Positions 46,066 to 55,413 of a stretch of DNA of 64,000 nt are shown one piece after another (the first letter of the stretch is position 1; each line of letters starts with the position of its first letter). Position numbers and translations under genes: made by a program. Source of the DNA: Cymbomonas tetramitiformis (lineage: Eukaryota; Chlorophyta; Pyramimonadophyceae; Pyramimonadales; Pyramimonadaceae); the NCBI GenBank assembly GCA_001247695.2, contig LGRX02035256.1, positions 47,188 to 111,187 on the forward strand, in the 5' to 3' direction. The notes below the pieces were generated by a model that was not told the origin of the DNA, ran no database searches, and saw only the letters and a program-made list of their open reading frames with translations.

Positions 46066-46589
46066 TGAAAAAGTATGAAAACAGCAGTAAAATATATCCG
46101 TCAAAATTGATATTATAACCACAAAATACGAATTATTGTGTACAAAAGCTGTGAGCAGAACTGTCTTAGCACTCTAGCACTGGCACGCGAACAGCCACCT
46201 AGTACTTGCGAAGCAAAACAATGATGAGTCCACTAGCCTGACCTCCGGTCAGAGTCTACTTATATCTCAATGCTCTGTCACATTTCCCAAAACTGTAACG
46301 GGTTCTAGCCCTTAAATCTTCATCTGGCCAATGGAAAGTCATTATTCCATGCCAGCTCTAACAATGTTGCCGTTTACCGCATTCTGACTGACACGTCAGC
46401 GGCAAAGGAATCACTGCCATCTTCATCTTATCATTCCCTGGTCATTTGATGGTGACCATATCTTCTCTGACAAGTCTGCATCTCACAGATGGTCATCTTC
46501 GCAAAGCCTGTCATGCTGTCACCACTGTCATGCGTGTCACCAGCTGAACAAACCCGGCGCGGTACCATGAGAAGCCGGCGTTTGTTACA
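46066..46589 (-). repeat. Split repeat A2
   Basis: 524 bp, about 98 percent identical by eye to A1 at 61630-62154. On the minus strand it runs TGTAACAAACG...TACTTTTTCA. It abuts B2 directly (CA|TG) and is separated from B1 by two bases (46590-46591). Confidence 0.9.
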
Positions 46590-46591
46590 GC

Positions 46592-46809
46592 TGTCGCAAA
46601 CGCGTGCATATGATGGTACAAACATTCTCGGAATCGAACAAACTTAACACTCGCGACTGGTCATAAGCGTCATTAATATTCACTGGTGCTGGTAACTGTT
46701 CGAGCAATTCTCAACACAGCATAAGATCGTAGAGCTACAAAATTTTTTAAAATTCTGATATCCTGAGATCGAACGCTGAACTCTTACATGCAAGCCCAGA
46801 TTTCCAACA
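46592..46809 (-). repeat. Split repeat B1
   Basis: 218 bp, a copy of B2, lying just after the purine-rich AGATGGGGGA. B1 plus A2 together (46809-46066) look like one 744-bp LTR, beginning TG after the polypurine tract and ending CA. Confidence 0.85.
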
Positions 46810-46819
46810 TCCCCCATCT
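46810..46819 (-). promoter_or_regulatory. Polypurine tract
   Basis: AGATGGGGGA on the minus strand, immediately before TGTTGG of B1. This is the normal position and composition of a plus-strand primer at the 5' edge of a 3' LTR. Confidence 0.6.
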
Positions 46820-46846
46820 GTAGCTGCTGCGTGCAGTAGCACAGAC

Positions 46847-49180
46847 TCAAATATGGGCTTGTTCAGCATACTGGGTCGTATCACCATCTGCCATGAACTT
46901 GCCCAAACTGAAAGTGAACATACCAATGCCTTCACCTTCTCCACCCTGTAACATCCTGGCTCTGACCAGCGGATTCTTGAACACCAAGACCCACATACAC
47001 CTGCGGCCAATAGGTCCATGTTCCAGATGCCCAATCACATGCAAGCGTCCTGTCTGACTCAATCGTCTGAAGTACGCAGCCCTGCTCTCGGTCATGTCTG
47101 TCAAGTAATAAGATGGAACGTGGACACACGCCACCACACGACTGGCCATTACTGCCAACGGAAACGCGATATCCAGCGCTGCGAACCAAGGTGAAGTCAC
47201 CACTGCGTCACAAACGCCATACTTCTCCTTCCATATGCGATAGTTACCTGGCTGAAGTGCGTCATGCGCCTCAGACCAACCCAACTGAGAGTTCCAGTCA
47301 TTGTTCATGAATCTCAACTGCGGCCATTGCTCCACCATCACCTCACTGATGACCCCAGTGCCTGCCCATGGGTCCCACACGCCATCGACGGACTTCCAGT
47401 CCACCTCTGTTGCCAAACGCCTCACCTCAGAGGGCACTGTGATAACCAGTTCAAGCCCCCACTGCAGCGCGCTAGCTTCTCTCACCTGAGCCTTAGTCAT
47501 GTGTCTCAACTCCCCTCGTCTTCCAACTTCTTCTTCAGCCAACGCAGGCACAAGAGGTGCATCCCTCAGATGCCTTGCCATGGCCTTCTGTTCCCGATAT
47601 TTCTTGCTCAGCACCGTGCGATGCCCCTCATTCCAGTGCCCTGGCATGAAGATCTGCACGGCCTCAGAGAGCTTGTCCTGCCTTCCCCAATCAATCTGAT
47701 CTGGCATGCCCAAGAACATGTCCTCCTCTTTCAACAGCATCTCCCTTGATGAGATGGCATGCCAAGGCTGAAACTTGTCTCCCTTCACCACCCGACGGGG
47801 ACCCACGTCTGCTGGCAACAGGCGCATCTCTGCAGACAGCTTCTCATTCAATTGCTGCTCCTTCATGCCCAGTCTGTCCTCTAGGGCACCAGAGCTCTCG
47901 TCTTTCTGGGTCTGCACCTCAGCGTTGGCGGCTTGCATCCCCGTGCCTGAGCACCTGGGACATAACCACTCGCCTTCTGGTACTCCATCCAGTGCTGGGG
48001 TCAGACACCACAAGTGGTACCCCCTGTTGCATGCGTCGCACAACAACATCTCTGCTTCCCCATCAGTCATCCTGCACACTTCACATGCTAGGTGCTTGCT
48101 GGGAACGGCTGCACTGCAGTCATACTGGTCCTTCACCTGTAGGTGACATGGCGCGATGCTCTGCACGGTGCTCTTCTCTCTTAACTTGGTGGCGTCCTCA
48201 AGCACCACCACACCATCTCGCTGTATCTTGACTAGCTTCAGAATGGCAGATTTGGTCGCGACTTCCATGCCGCTGCGAGGCTTCTGCCTGATGTAGACGA
48301 AATCGCCCACCTTAAACTGGTGTGGACTAGGCTCATAGCCCCCACCTCTTCTCCCTTCATAATGTAGTGCATCACGATGCTGTGCGACCTCCAGGCTGCA
48401 ACCAGCGTGTACCATCAGTCGCCTCACCACCTGTGCTCTCCGGTGGAGGTCCTTGACTCTGGCATCCTTCTCATCTTCGACCTCAGCACCAAAATCTATG
48501 TTGGGTGCCTGTTTCAAATCAGGCGGCACTACCGCCTCTTGGGCAAACAACATGGTGAACGGCGCCACCCCCGTGGACTCCTGGCGTGCTGCATTATAGC
48601 TCAGCACTAGTGGCCAGAGCTGCTCATCCCACTCATAATCGAGACCCTTCTCCAAGGCAAGCTTCTTAAAGCAGAACTTCATAGTGCGTACCACCCGCTC
48701 GGTCAGCCCATTGCCTTCTGGTGAGTCTGGCGAGGTAACTCGCCGGTCGATCAGGCAGTCTCTGCACAGCTGCTTGAACTCGCCTTCAAACTCCTTACCT
48801 CCATCCACCAAGCATTCTGCTGGCGCACCAAACACAGCCAGGACATGACTGCGAAATGCCGCTGCGATGGTGCTCGCCTCCTTGTCAGGAATGGGCACGC
48901 AGACTATGAACCTGGTGTAGTGCTCGGTCATGATGAGCACTCGGTTGTTGCCAGACTTGGTCTCTCTCCTCGAGGGCCATGCCAGATCCAGCGCCCAACG
49001 ATACATGAACGACACGATCTCAAGGGGGGACAAACATGCCTCCTCTCTCGCATAATGAGTCTTCACACGCTGACAGGTCTCACACTGAGTGACCACAGCC
49101 TCCACGTCTTTCTTCAAATCGGCCCACCAATGGCGCATTGGCGCTGCCACAAAAGATGCTGCGTCCGTCTTATGCCCCAA
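46847..49180 (-). CDS. Pol part 2: integrase core, PHD finger, second methyltransferase-like domain
   Basis: 777 codons. Residues 15-40 hold the CC half of the integrase zinc domain (C33, C36). The catalytic triad D65, D126, E161 has D(35)E spacing. The C-terminal integrase part is about 170-350. A complete C4HC3 PHD finger follows (C366, C369, C381, C384, H389, C392, C407, C410), the kind that reads histone H3 tails and could target integration. After a charged linker, about 595-740 resembles a Rossmann methyltransferase: VWDPWAGTGVI (motif I, 601-611), NNDWN (acidic loop), CDAVVTSPWF (657-666, motif IV-like, SPPW/DPPY position). N6-adenine or N4-cytosine modification is inferred from that motif only. 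The frame overlaps the previous ORF by 67 nt. Confidence 0.75.
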   Translation of the reverse strand: MGHKTDAASFVAAPMRHWWADLKKDVEAVVTQCETCQRVKTHYAREEACLSPLEIVSFMYRWALDLAWPSRRETKSGNNRVLIMTEHYTRFIVCVPIPDKEASTIAAAFRSHVLAVFGAPAECLVDGGKEFEGEFKQLCRDCLIDRRVTSPDSPEGNGLTERVVRTMKFCFKKLALEKGLDYEWDEQLWPLVLSYNAARQESTGVAPFTMLFAQEAVVPPDLKQAPNIDFGAEVEDEKDARVKDLHRRAQVVRRLMVHAGCSLEVAQHRDALHYEGRRGGGYEPSPHQFKVGDFVYIRQKPRSGMEVATKSAILKLVKIQRDGVVVLEDATKLREKSTVQSIAPCHLQVKDQYDCSAAVPSKHLACEVCRMTDGEAEMLLCDACNRGYHLWCLTPALDGVPEGEWLCPRCSGTGMQAANAEVQTQKDESSGALEDRLGMKEQQLNEKLSAEMRLLPADVGPRRVVKGDKFQPWHAISSREMLLKEEDMFLGMPDQIDWGRQDKLSEAVQIFMPGHWNEGHRTVLSKKYREQKAMARHLRDAPLVPALAEEEVGRRGELRHMTKAQVREASALQWGLELVITVPSEVRRLATEVDWKSVDGVWDPWAGTGVISEVMVEQWPQLRFMNNDWNSQLGWSEAHDALQPGNYRIWKEKYGVCDAVVTSPWFAALDIAFPLAVMASRVVACVHVPSYYLTDMTESRAAYFRRLSQTGRLHVIGHLEHGPIGRRCMWVLVFKNPLVRARMLQGGEGEGIGMFTFSLGKFMADGDTTQYAEQAHI

Positions 49181-52100
49181 TGTCCAGTTCTGGAGTGGTA
49201 TTCCTTAACCAACGCGAGACGGTCAGCAGGCTTAGGTATTCTCACCTCCTTGCCCGACATAGTGACCATGTAGATCTCGTCCGTAGCCTTATCCCATCGA
49301 TGTCGTGCTGCTCGCCTCCTTACTCGACGAACTTCCTCTTCTGGCAACCTCACTCTACCATTGGACTTCAACCATCTGAGGCACCATGCATCATCGTGTA
49401 CATCTCGATGCTTGTCACGGTCTACCTGCTGCTCAGCCACGCTGGCCATCAGGTCCTCGAATCTGGTGGTGCACGCCAACCTGGGGAGTCTCATCTCTGA
49501 ATCTTTGGCAGGCGGACTCCAGGCAGGCACATCCATGCGCGCTGCTGGGGTTGCGCCCTCCTTCACGAAGTGGTTCTCATGCCTCTGACGATACTGCGCC
49601 ATGGTGTAGAGCTGCCACTCTTTCTTCTTCTTCTTCTTGGTTCCAGCCTTCTGTCGCTGGGCTCCAATTCCTTCTGCACCTTTCTGCCCTTGCGAGCACA
49701 TTACCCGCAGCTTCTCCTCCCAGTCACGATGGGTCATAGTCTTCGCCACCTGCTGGGTATACGCATTCGAATTCTCAACCCATTCCGCCAGCAAAGCTTG
49801 CCTCTGCTGAAGGTCCGACCTCTCGTGGTCTGCCCAGTTGTTGTCTACAGCGATAGGCTGTCCTGGGGAATTCTCTGCCTCTGGGGATTCCTCGCTATGA
49901 GGGAGCCCCTTCCTGCTCGCTTCTGCGACCGCCATCAGCAGCTCCATTACCCTGCGATCCATGGCCAGGCCCAGAATGCTTGCCAATTCTACGTCGTTCA
50001 GGCCATCGGCCATGCGTAGATCACTTGCGCTGTAGCCCATGGCTCGCGCCTTCTCGTCGAGGTTCACTTCTCGAGATTCTTCCTCGGCGTCTTCATCGTC
50101 CTGGTTGCGCACCACGGTGCCCATTCTCGCTCTTCTGAACGCTCTTGACCCTTGCGTCGCCATGATGGTGGGAAGTGCCCTCAATGGTTCTCCCACCACA
50201 TTCACCACGTAGTGAGGCGCGCGGTCTGTCCTTATTACTGGCCTGGGATGCCATCCCTTGCATATGATTGACGATACGATTCGTCCTTCTGGTCTCACCA
50301 CCTTGCTCATGACGGAGCGAAACTGGTGGCTCTGGAACAAGTTGCTCCAATACGCCCGCAATCGGTGTGCGTAAGCGCCTGCTTGTGCTGCATCAAAGGA
50401 CACTGGTCGGCCAATGACGCTGGCAATGTACGGGAACACCTCGTCCCTGATCTTGGTTCCAGGTCTGTGTGACAGCGGAGAAACGTTTTCTAGGATATAG
50501 CCTGGAGGCCTCTGCTGCTGCAGCTGCTGGAGTGTGGACAGAAGCCTGACCACTTCATACAATAATTTGCTGTGCCTGCCATCCAGGCCTGTGAGTGTTC
50601 CAGCAGGGGAGAGATCCTGGCATGGGAACCCACATACCATGACCCACTGGCGTCCTTGAAGAGCTCCTGCTCGTATAAAGTCGGCACTGGTGGGCTCGCG
50701 CAGATCTTGGGGTAGAGCCCCAAACTCTATTGCACGGGGCGAAATGAGGTCAGGATATCGTCTTAGCAATGCCGTGCACCTGGCCCTGGCAACTGTTCGA
50801 CTGCTCGGGGATATGTCCTGATACAGGTAGCGATCCACCTTCATCCCACTGCGGAGCAACATCTCTAGCCCAGCACAGAGGCCTCCACATGGCTCGTAGC
50901 ACACCACGCCTTCCTCCCGAGCTTGCGAGAAGAACCGCCTGCCCAGCACCCTGGTGTCCACCTTCTCAGGCTTCAAGATGCGCTCACCTTCAAAGTACTC
51001 ATTGCTGTACACAACAGGGCTTCCCTCGCCGTGCGTGCCTCGCGTAGGCCTGACCAGGCTCAACGCCTTCCAAGCTGCTCTGGCTAGCCTTCCAGAGTCG
51101 GTCACCAGCTCAGGTAAGTCAGTGTCGAACATGTCCCCATGATTGCATTCTAATTCCTCGCGGTAGTGCAAGTCGAACATACGATGCACTGGTCCCGTGC
51201 CCAGCTGCTCCATGGCAGCCATCCTGCAGTAGTTGGCAACCTGCACCTCTGGCGTGGCCTCTTCCCCTGGGAAAGCATCCCCAGCCAACATAAGGCACAA
51301 GTGGTCACAGAAGTCCTTCGTGTGAACTTCCCCCACGCCTGCGTGTAACGCAGTCACCTTCTCCCTCTCATGTCTCGCTCCAGTCTCATGTGTCGTGGAC
51401 GGCAGTGGGTAGCGAGACGGCACGTCAGCGTTGCTGTTCTTGGCACCTGGACGATACTTCACAGTGAAGTCGAACTCCTGCAAACTGATTGCCCAGCGTA
51501 GGTGTTGCCCTTGGAGATCGGCCTTCTCCATCAGGGTGGTGAGCGGTGAGTGGGCGGTCACCAAAGTGAAGTGAACTCCATGCAAGTACTGCCTCAGTGT
51601 GCGCACTGCCCATACCACTGCGAGCATCTCCCCCTTGAAGCTGGCGTACTGTCTCCCCGTTTTACTCAGGGATCGGCTGATTGCCATACAAATGTACTCC
51701 TTCCCATCATCGTCCTTCTGGCCCAGCACTGCGCCAATGCCATAGGTGCTCCAATCGGTGTACAATATGAGGGGTCTGTCATAATCGATAGGCCTCAGAC
51801 ACCTCCCAGAACAGAGAGCATCCTTCAGTTCTTGAAGTGCTCGATCTTGCTCCTTCCCCCAGGCTCCCTTGATGTCAGTGACCTCCTTTTTCAGCAGGTC
51901 ATTGAGAGGGCGGGCCATCTCAGAGTAGTTTGGCCCCCCTGGCTCACCCACCAAGCCCTTGTAGTAGTTCATCATGCCCAAGATCGAGCGGAGCCCAGTC
52001 TTGTCCTGAGGGCTTGGAAGCTCTTGTATGGCCTTGCATTTGGCTTCTTGCGCGCCAATGGAGTTGTGACCAATGCGATAGCCCAGAAAGTCCACCGTGG

Positions 52101-54045
52101 CTGCACCAAAGGTACTTTTGCCTGCATGCAAACGGATGCCAGCGTCCCCCAAGGTGCGAAGTACGTCCTCAACGTCCTTCAAATGCTGCTCAGGCGTGGA
52201 ATCCGTGTAGACCACTACGTCGTCGACGTGTGCCACCGTGCAATGCTGCAAGTGACGTAACTCGTAGTCCATGATTCTTACGAACGCAGAAGTAGCTCCA
52301 GCTGCACCAAAAGGCATCGAGGTGTACTGGTACGGCTGATTCTTCCACCAAAACGCCGTCTTGCTCCTGTCCTCTTCCGTGGCCATGGGAATCTGGTGGA
52401 AGGCTTTGGTGGCATCCAGCGTGGTCTTGAACTTAGCCTTCGCCACCTTCTGGTAGAGCTCCTCTGGTCGGTGCGGCAGCGTATTATCTTTGAGGGAGTG
52501 CCGGTTGACACCCCTGAGGTCCACGCAGAACCTCGTCTGGGTCCACAGGCCAGTCTCGTGATCTTTCTTGCCAGCCACGACCACGTTGCTCGCATGCCTG
52601 CAATGCTTGGCTGCTGGCTCTATGAAGCCATACTCCAAAAGTTCCTTGCAATGAATGTCGATGATTTCCTGCTCGCCCGGACTGTACTTCCTGGGTCTCT
52701 GGTAGGCGGCCTTGGATTCGTCTACAAAAGGAATGGAGAACGTGTTGTGCTCCGCTTTACCCTTGTAGCCTTTCAGATCGTGAGGACTGTTGGCAAAGGT
52801 GGTCTTGCACCTGCGAAGGACATTCCGCATTTCCTCCCAGTGTTCCTCCTTGAAGTCAGGATGTCCTCCAAACGTGGCATTGAGCTCAGTGTCGAGCCAC
52901 GCTGCCTCGTCCTTGGTCACTGTCGTGTCACCTAGGGGTTGAAGCTCGTCCAGCACGGTGTACGGCAAGACCTCATCCTGCTCCGCGACGTTGGCCACCC
53001 AGCCCGGCTCCCATTGCCTTGAGGATTGCTGAGCCTCCCAAGAAGTGCAGGGGGACGAACCCCAGGCACTGCGTGTGGGTGACGTGACATCATACGTAGG
53101 CACACACTCGGTCATCCTGCCAGCGACCCACAAGATTCCGCACAAAAGCAGAAAAAATCGCAAAATTCGGTTGAAATGCACTGCGGCTGCCGGCGAGTTC
53201 GAAGCGAAGAAGCACGCCATTACTCTCCACCCCCCGTGCGCCAAGCGAGTACTCCCACCAGCGGCGGTGGAGACCACGACTGCGAGGACAAGCGCCATGT
53301 AGGCGGCTTGCGCGATGCGATGAAGTCGGAGAGTGCGCCGAAGCTGCGTCCAGCGCGCCGCGAAGCGAGGCTTGTCCAACCTGGCCGGCAAAACGGGCAG
53401 GCACACGCGGCCCAACAAGAAGACTTGGGACCAACGCAGGGACGGAATAGTCCATCCACGGCCACGTCGAATGTGACCTGCGTCCAGCGGGTCGTGCACG
53501 ATACAGGAGGCGCGGCACGCCACGTCCTCAGCGTAAATGCTGGTACAAACCCAAAGCCAGGCGAGGACCACGAGGAGGAGGGCGGCCGCACACTGTGACC
53601 AGCATGCCAAGGAAACGACCACCCCCCGAAGGGGCACCACCATCCAACCTTCTGCACGAACACGGTGCACGCCAGCATAGATGCCTGTGGCGCGCACGAT
53701 GAGCAACCCAACGTACCAAACGCAGGCGAGAGCCCATAAGATCCAGATGCCGTAAGATGCACGACGGGGATAACGTCGAGCAGCCGACCACCATACTGGC
53801 AGCTGGCTCAAAAACGAGGCCACGCAGCGCCTCCACCAAACTTGAAAAGGGCACCATGACAAGTGCCATGCCATTGCCTCCCACATCGCCCACACGGCGG
53901 CCATGGGAACGGGACCGCGTCCCAGCCACCACCAAACCACTGCACTGCCCGCAAACGAGATACACGCCCGCAGGACACCTGGCCTCAAGTGGGCTGCCTG
54001 TGCAGGCAGCCCACGGCCACAGCGTTGGTCGCTCACCAGGGCCAC
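49114..54045 (-). CDS. Pol part 1: membrane region, RT, RNase H, C5 cytosine methyltransferase, integrase start
   Basis: 1643 codons. Residues about 10-310 are hydrophobic, with at least four strong membrane segments (for example GIWILWALACVWYVGLLIV and ALLLVVLAWLWV). About 400-680 is RT (RFCVDLRGVN, TSMPFGAAGA, HVDDVVVY near 605). About 740-880 is RNase H (LILYTDWSTYGIGAVLG, then KYRPGAKNSNADVPSR). About 1040-1290 is a C5-type DNA methyltransferase (YEPCGGLCAGLEMLL; GFPCQDLSPAG with catalytic Cys near 1138; ENV near 1182; RLRAYW near 1228). The end (KEYHSRTGHWGIRRTQHLL) is the HH half of the integrase zinc domain. Methyltransferase-bearing Ty3 elements are known in some algae and dinoflagellates; the membrane region before RT is unusual. 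Met 54045 is arbitrary; translation may enter by frameshift from the ORF ending at 54033. Confidence 0.85.
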   Translation of the reverse strand: MALVSDQRCGRGLPAQAAHLRPGVLRACISFAGSAVVWWWLGRGPVPMAAVWAMWEAMAWHLSWCPFQVWWRRCVASFLSQLPVWWSAARRYPRRASYGIWILWALACVWYVGLLIVRATGIYAGVHRVRAEGWMVVPLRGVVVSLACWSQCAAALLLVVLAWLWVCTSIYAEDVACRASCIVHDPLDAGHIRRGRGWTIPSLRWSQVFLLGRVCLPVLPARLDKPRFAARWTQLRRTLRLHRIAQAAYMALVLAVVVSTAAGGSTRLAHGGWRVMACFFASNSPAAAVHFNRILRFFLLLCGILWVAGRMTECVPTYDVTSPTRSAWGSSPCTSWEAQQSSRQWEPGWVANVAEQDEVLPYTVLDELQPLGDTTVTKDEAAWLDTELNATFGGHPDFKEEHWEEMRNVLRRCKTTFANSPHDLKGYKGKAEHNTFSIPFVDESKAAYQRPRKYSPGEQEIIDIHCKELLEYGFIEPAAKHCRHASNVVVAGKKDHETGLWTQTRFCVDLRGVNRHSLKDNTLPHRPEELYQKVAKAKFKTTLDATKAFHQIPMATEEDRSKTAFWWKNQPYQYTSMPFGAAGATSAFVRIMDYELRHLQHCTVAHVDDVVVYTDSTPEQHLKDVEDVLRTLGDAGIRLHAGKSTFGAATVDFLGYRIGHNSIGAQEAKCKAIQELPSPQDKTGLRSILGMMNYYKGLVGEPGGPNYSEMARPLNDLLKKEVTDIKGAWGKEQDRALQELKDALCSGRCLRPIDYDRPLILYTDWSTYGIGAVLGQKDDDGKEYICMAISRSLSKTGRQYASFKGEMLAVVWAVRTLRQYLHGVHFTLVTAHSPLTTLMEKADLQGQHLRWAISLQEFDFTVKYRPGAKNSNADVPSRYPLPSTTHETGARHEREKVTALHAGVGEVHTKDFCDHLCLMLAGDAFPGEEATPEVQVANYCRMAAMEQLGTGPVHRMFDLHYREELECNHGDMFDTDLPELVTDSGRLARAAWKALSLVRPTRGTHGEGSPVVYSNEYFEGERILKPEKVDTRVLGRRFFSQAREEGVVCYEPCGGLCAGLEMLLRSGMKVDRYLYQDISPSSRTVARARCTALLRRYPDLISPRAIEFGALPQDLREPTSADFIRAGALQGRQWVMVCGFPCQDLSPAGTLTGLDGRHSKLLYEVVRLLSTLQQLQQQRPPGYILENVSPLSHRPGTKIRDEVFPYIASVIGRPVSFDAAQAGAYAHRLRAYWSNLFQSHQFRSVMSKVVRPEGRIVSSIICKGWHPRPVIRTDRAPHYVVNVVGEPLRALPTIMATQGSRAFRRARMGTVVRNQDDEDAEEESREVNLDEKARAMGYSASDLRMADGLNDVELASILGLAMDRRVMELLMAVAEASRKGLPHSEESPEAENSPGQPIAVDNNWADHERSDLQQRQALLAEWVENSNAYTQQVAKTMTHRDWEEKLRVMCSQGQKGAEGIGAQRQKAGTKKKKKKEWQLYTMAQYRQRHENHFVKEGATPAARMDVPAWSPPAKDSEMRLPRLACTTRFEDLMASVAEQQVDRDKHRDVHDDAWCLRWLKSNGRVRLPEEEVRRVRRRAARHRWDKATDEIYMVTMSGKEVRIPKPADRLALVKEYHSRTGHWGIRRTQHLLWQRQCAIGGPI

Positions 54046-55397
54046 CCGCCCGCTGTGCCCGGGGAGCCCTGATGAAAATGCGTTTGTCTCTGCGCCTCAC
54101 GTTGTTCGTCCGTATGGCGTTCGAACGCCTGCGTCACCTCGCTGCATATCGAAGCAGCTGGAGAAGGAGGACACCGCGAGGTAAGACCGGCCGGCATCCT
54201 AGACGCCCTTGGCGCCTGGACGACATGGGTAGCAGTCCCATGGCGATCGACAGAAGGGGCAGACGAGCGCGCAGCACCGCCCGCGCCCGGCTGATGCTCA
54301 TACGTTCGGCCGGAAGGCTGGCCCTGATGACGCGCAGGGGGGTCGCGAACCTCGTGCACATTCCTTCGCCAGGCCGTATCCACGTGTTCGGATCTCTCGG
54401 CCACGCGAGCCTGATGGGCGGGCGGCGACGGCGGGAGACGTCGCGCCTCCAAGGCCCCCAGGGCTGGCAGCAACCACGGCGCGGCCACCTCCCTGGTCCC
54501 CCACTGCAAGCATGTGAACTTCCGGTCGTCTCGCATGAAGTACTCGTTTGTGAACTCAGCGTGCCAAGTACGACATCGCTGGTCCTCCATGAAGATGTAG
54601 TACACTGGTGTGGCATTTGGGTGCGCCATGCAGCGCAGCACGTGTGCTGACCCAAGCTCCACGTAGGCGCACAGCGAGTACGCAATGTTCCTCGCATGAC
54701 CCCCTGGGCGCCTGTGCCCTGAGCTATGGTGCGACAGATCAGCGTAGGCTGACATGATAGCCTCCAGCAGGTTGGAAGACGTTGTCTGTCCCCCAAGAGG
54801 GAGGCGCCAGCCCCGGTCTCCGCACGCGATGGTTTTGTCATGCTTCTTGGCGACCTTGCTGGTGATACCCGGATGCTTACGCAGCCTGAGACCTCGCTCC
54901 TGGTTGCACACGCCAAGCTCATACACGACTCGCTGGCCCCTGCAACGGTCAACGAACGTCACGCCAAACTTCACCACAAAGACGGTAAGGTTGCGGCGAT
55001 CCTTCAAGGCTTTCACCTCTTCCACGGACAGAAATCTGCCCACTGAACTGTCGGATGCGGTGGCCATTCGTACGGCATCCCAATCCGACCCCGCTGGAGA
55101 TGGAGGCGCCCTCGTAGGGGACCGCGGCAGATGATTCGCCCGTGGTGGACTCGGAGGCGTAGGAGGCGGGCCCCCCGGGGAAAGTGATCGGGAATCACGT
55201 GGGACACGGATCGAGTCCGCCCATGAGCCAGCGTTGGTCATAGCGGGCGATGCAGGGGGCGACCTCCCCCGAGAAGGGCTGTCAGGCTCTGACGGACAAG
55301 CCGCGGCAGCGCAAACGAGCTGAGGTGACACCAAGTCCTCGGACCCATGGCTGCCGGATGAAGGCGACGGTGTACGGCAGTGCGCGATGTGCGCCAA
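54033..55397 (-). CDS. Element ORF of unknown function (454 codons)
   Basis: Lies between the Gag extension and Pol in a third frame, beginning 16 nt after the preceding stop and overlapping Pol by 13 nt. Residues 1-105 are Pro/Ser-rich and low in complexity. About 120-310 looks like a folded domain with conserved-looking Cys, Trp and aromatic residues (VKFGVTFVDRCRGQRVVYEL, VYYIFMEDQRCRTWHAEF). The C-terminus is Arg/Ala/His-rich. I recognise no family; it is not RT, protease or integrase. Overlapping + strand frames are shadows. It could be expressed by frameshifting or from a subgenomic mRNA. Confidence 0.55.
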   Translation of the reverse strand: MAHIAHCRTPSPSSGSHGSEDLVSPQLVCAAAACPSEPDSPSRGRSPPASPAMTNAGSWADSIRVPRDSRSLSPGGPPPTPPSPPRANHLPRSPTRAPPSPAGSDWDAVRMATASDSSVGRFLSVEEVKALKDRRNLTVFVVKFGVTFVDRCRGQRVVYELGVCNQERGLRLRKHPGITSKVAKKHDKTIACGDRGWRLPLGGQTTSSNLLEAIMSAYADLSHHSSGHRRPGGHARNIAYSLCAYVELGSAHVLRCMAHPNATPVYYIFMEDQRCRTWHAEFTNEYFMRDDRKFTCLQWGTREVAAPWLLPALGALEARRLPPSPPAHQARVAERSEHVDTAWRRNVHEVRDPPARHQGQPSGRTYEHQPGAGGAARSSAPSVDRHGTATHVVQAPRASRMPAGLTSRCPPSPAASICSEVTQAFERHTDEQREAQRQTHFHQGSPGTAGGWPW

Positions 55398-55413
55398 GTG
55401 CGGTGGCGAGTGA

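Noticed and set aside
51550..52260. Plus-strand ORF of 236 codons
   Set aside because: Antisense to well-conserved RT and RNase H motifs.
53757..54650. Plus-strand ORF of 297 codons
   Set aside because: Antisense to the retroelement Pol and unknown ORF; Arg/Pro-rich composition typical of a GC-rich shadow frame.
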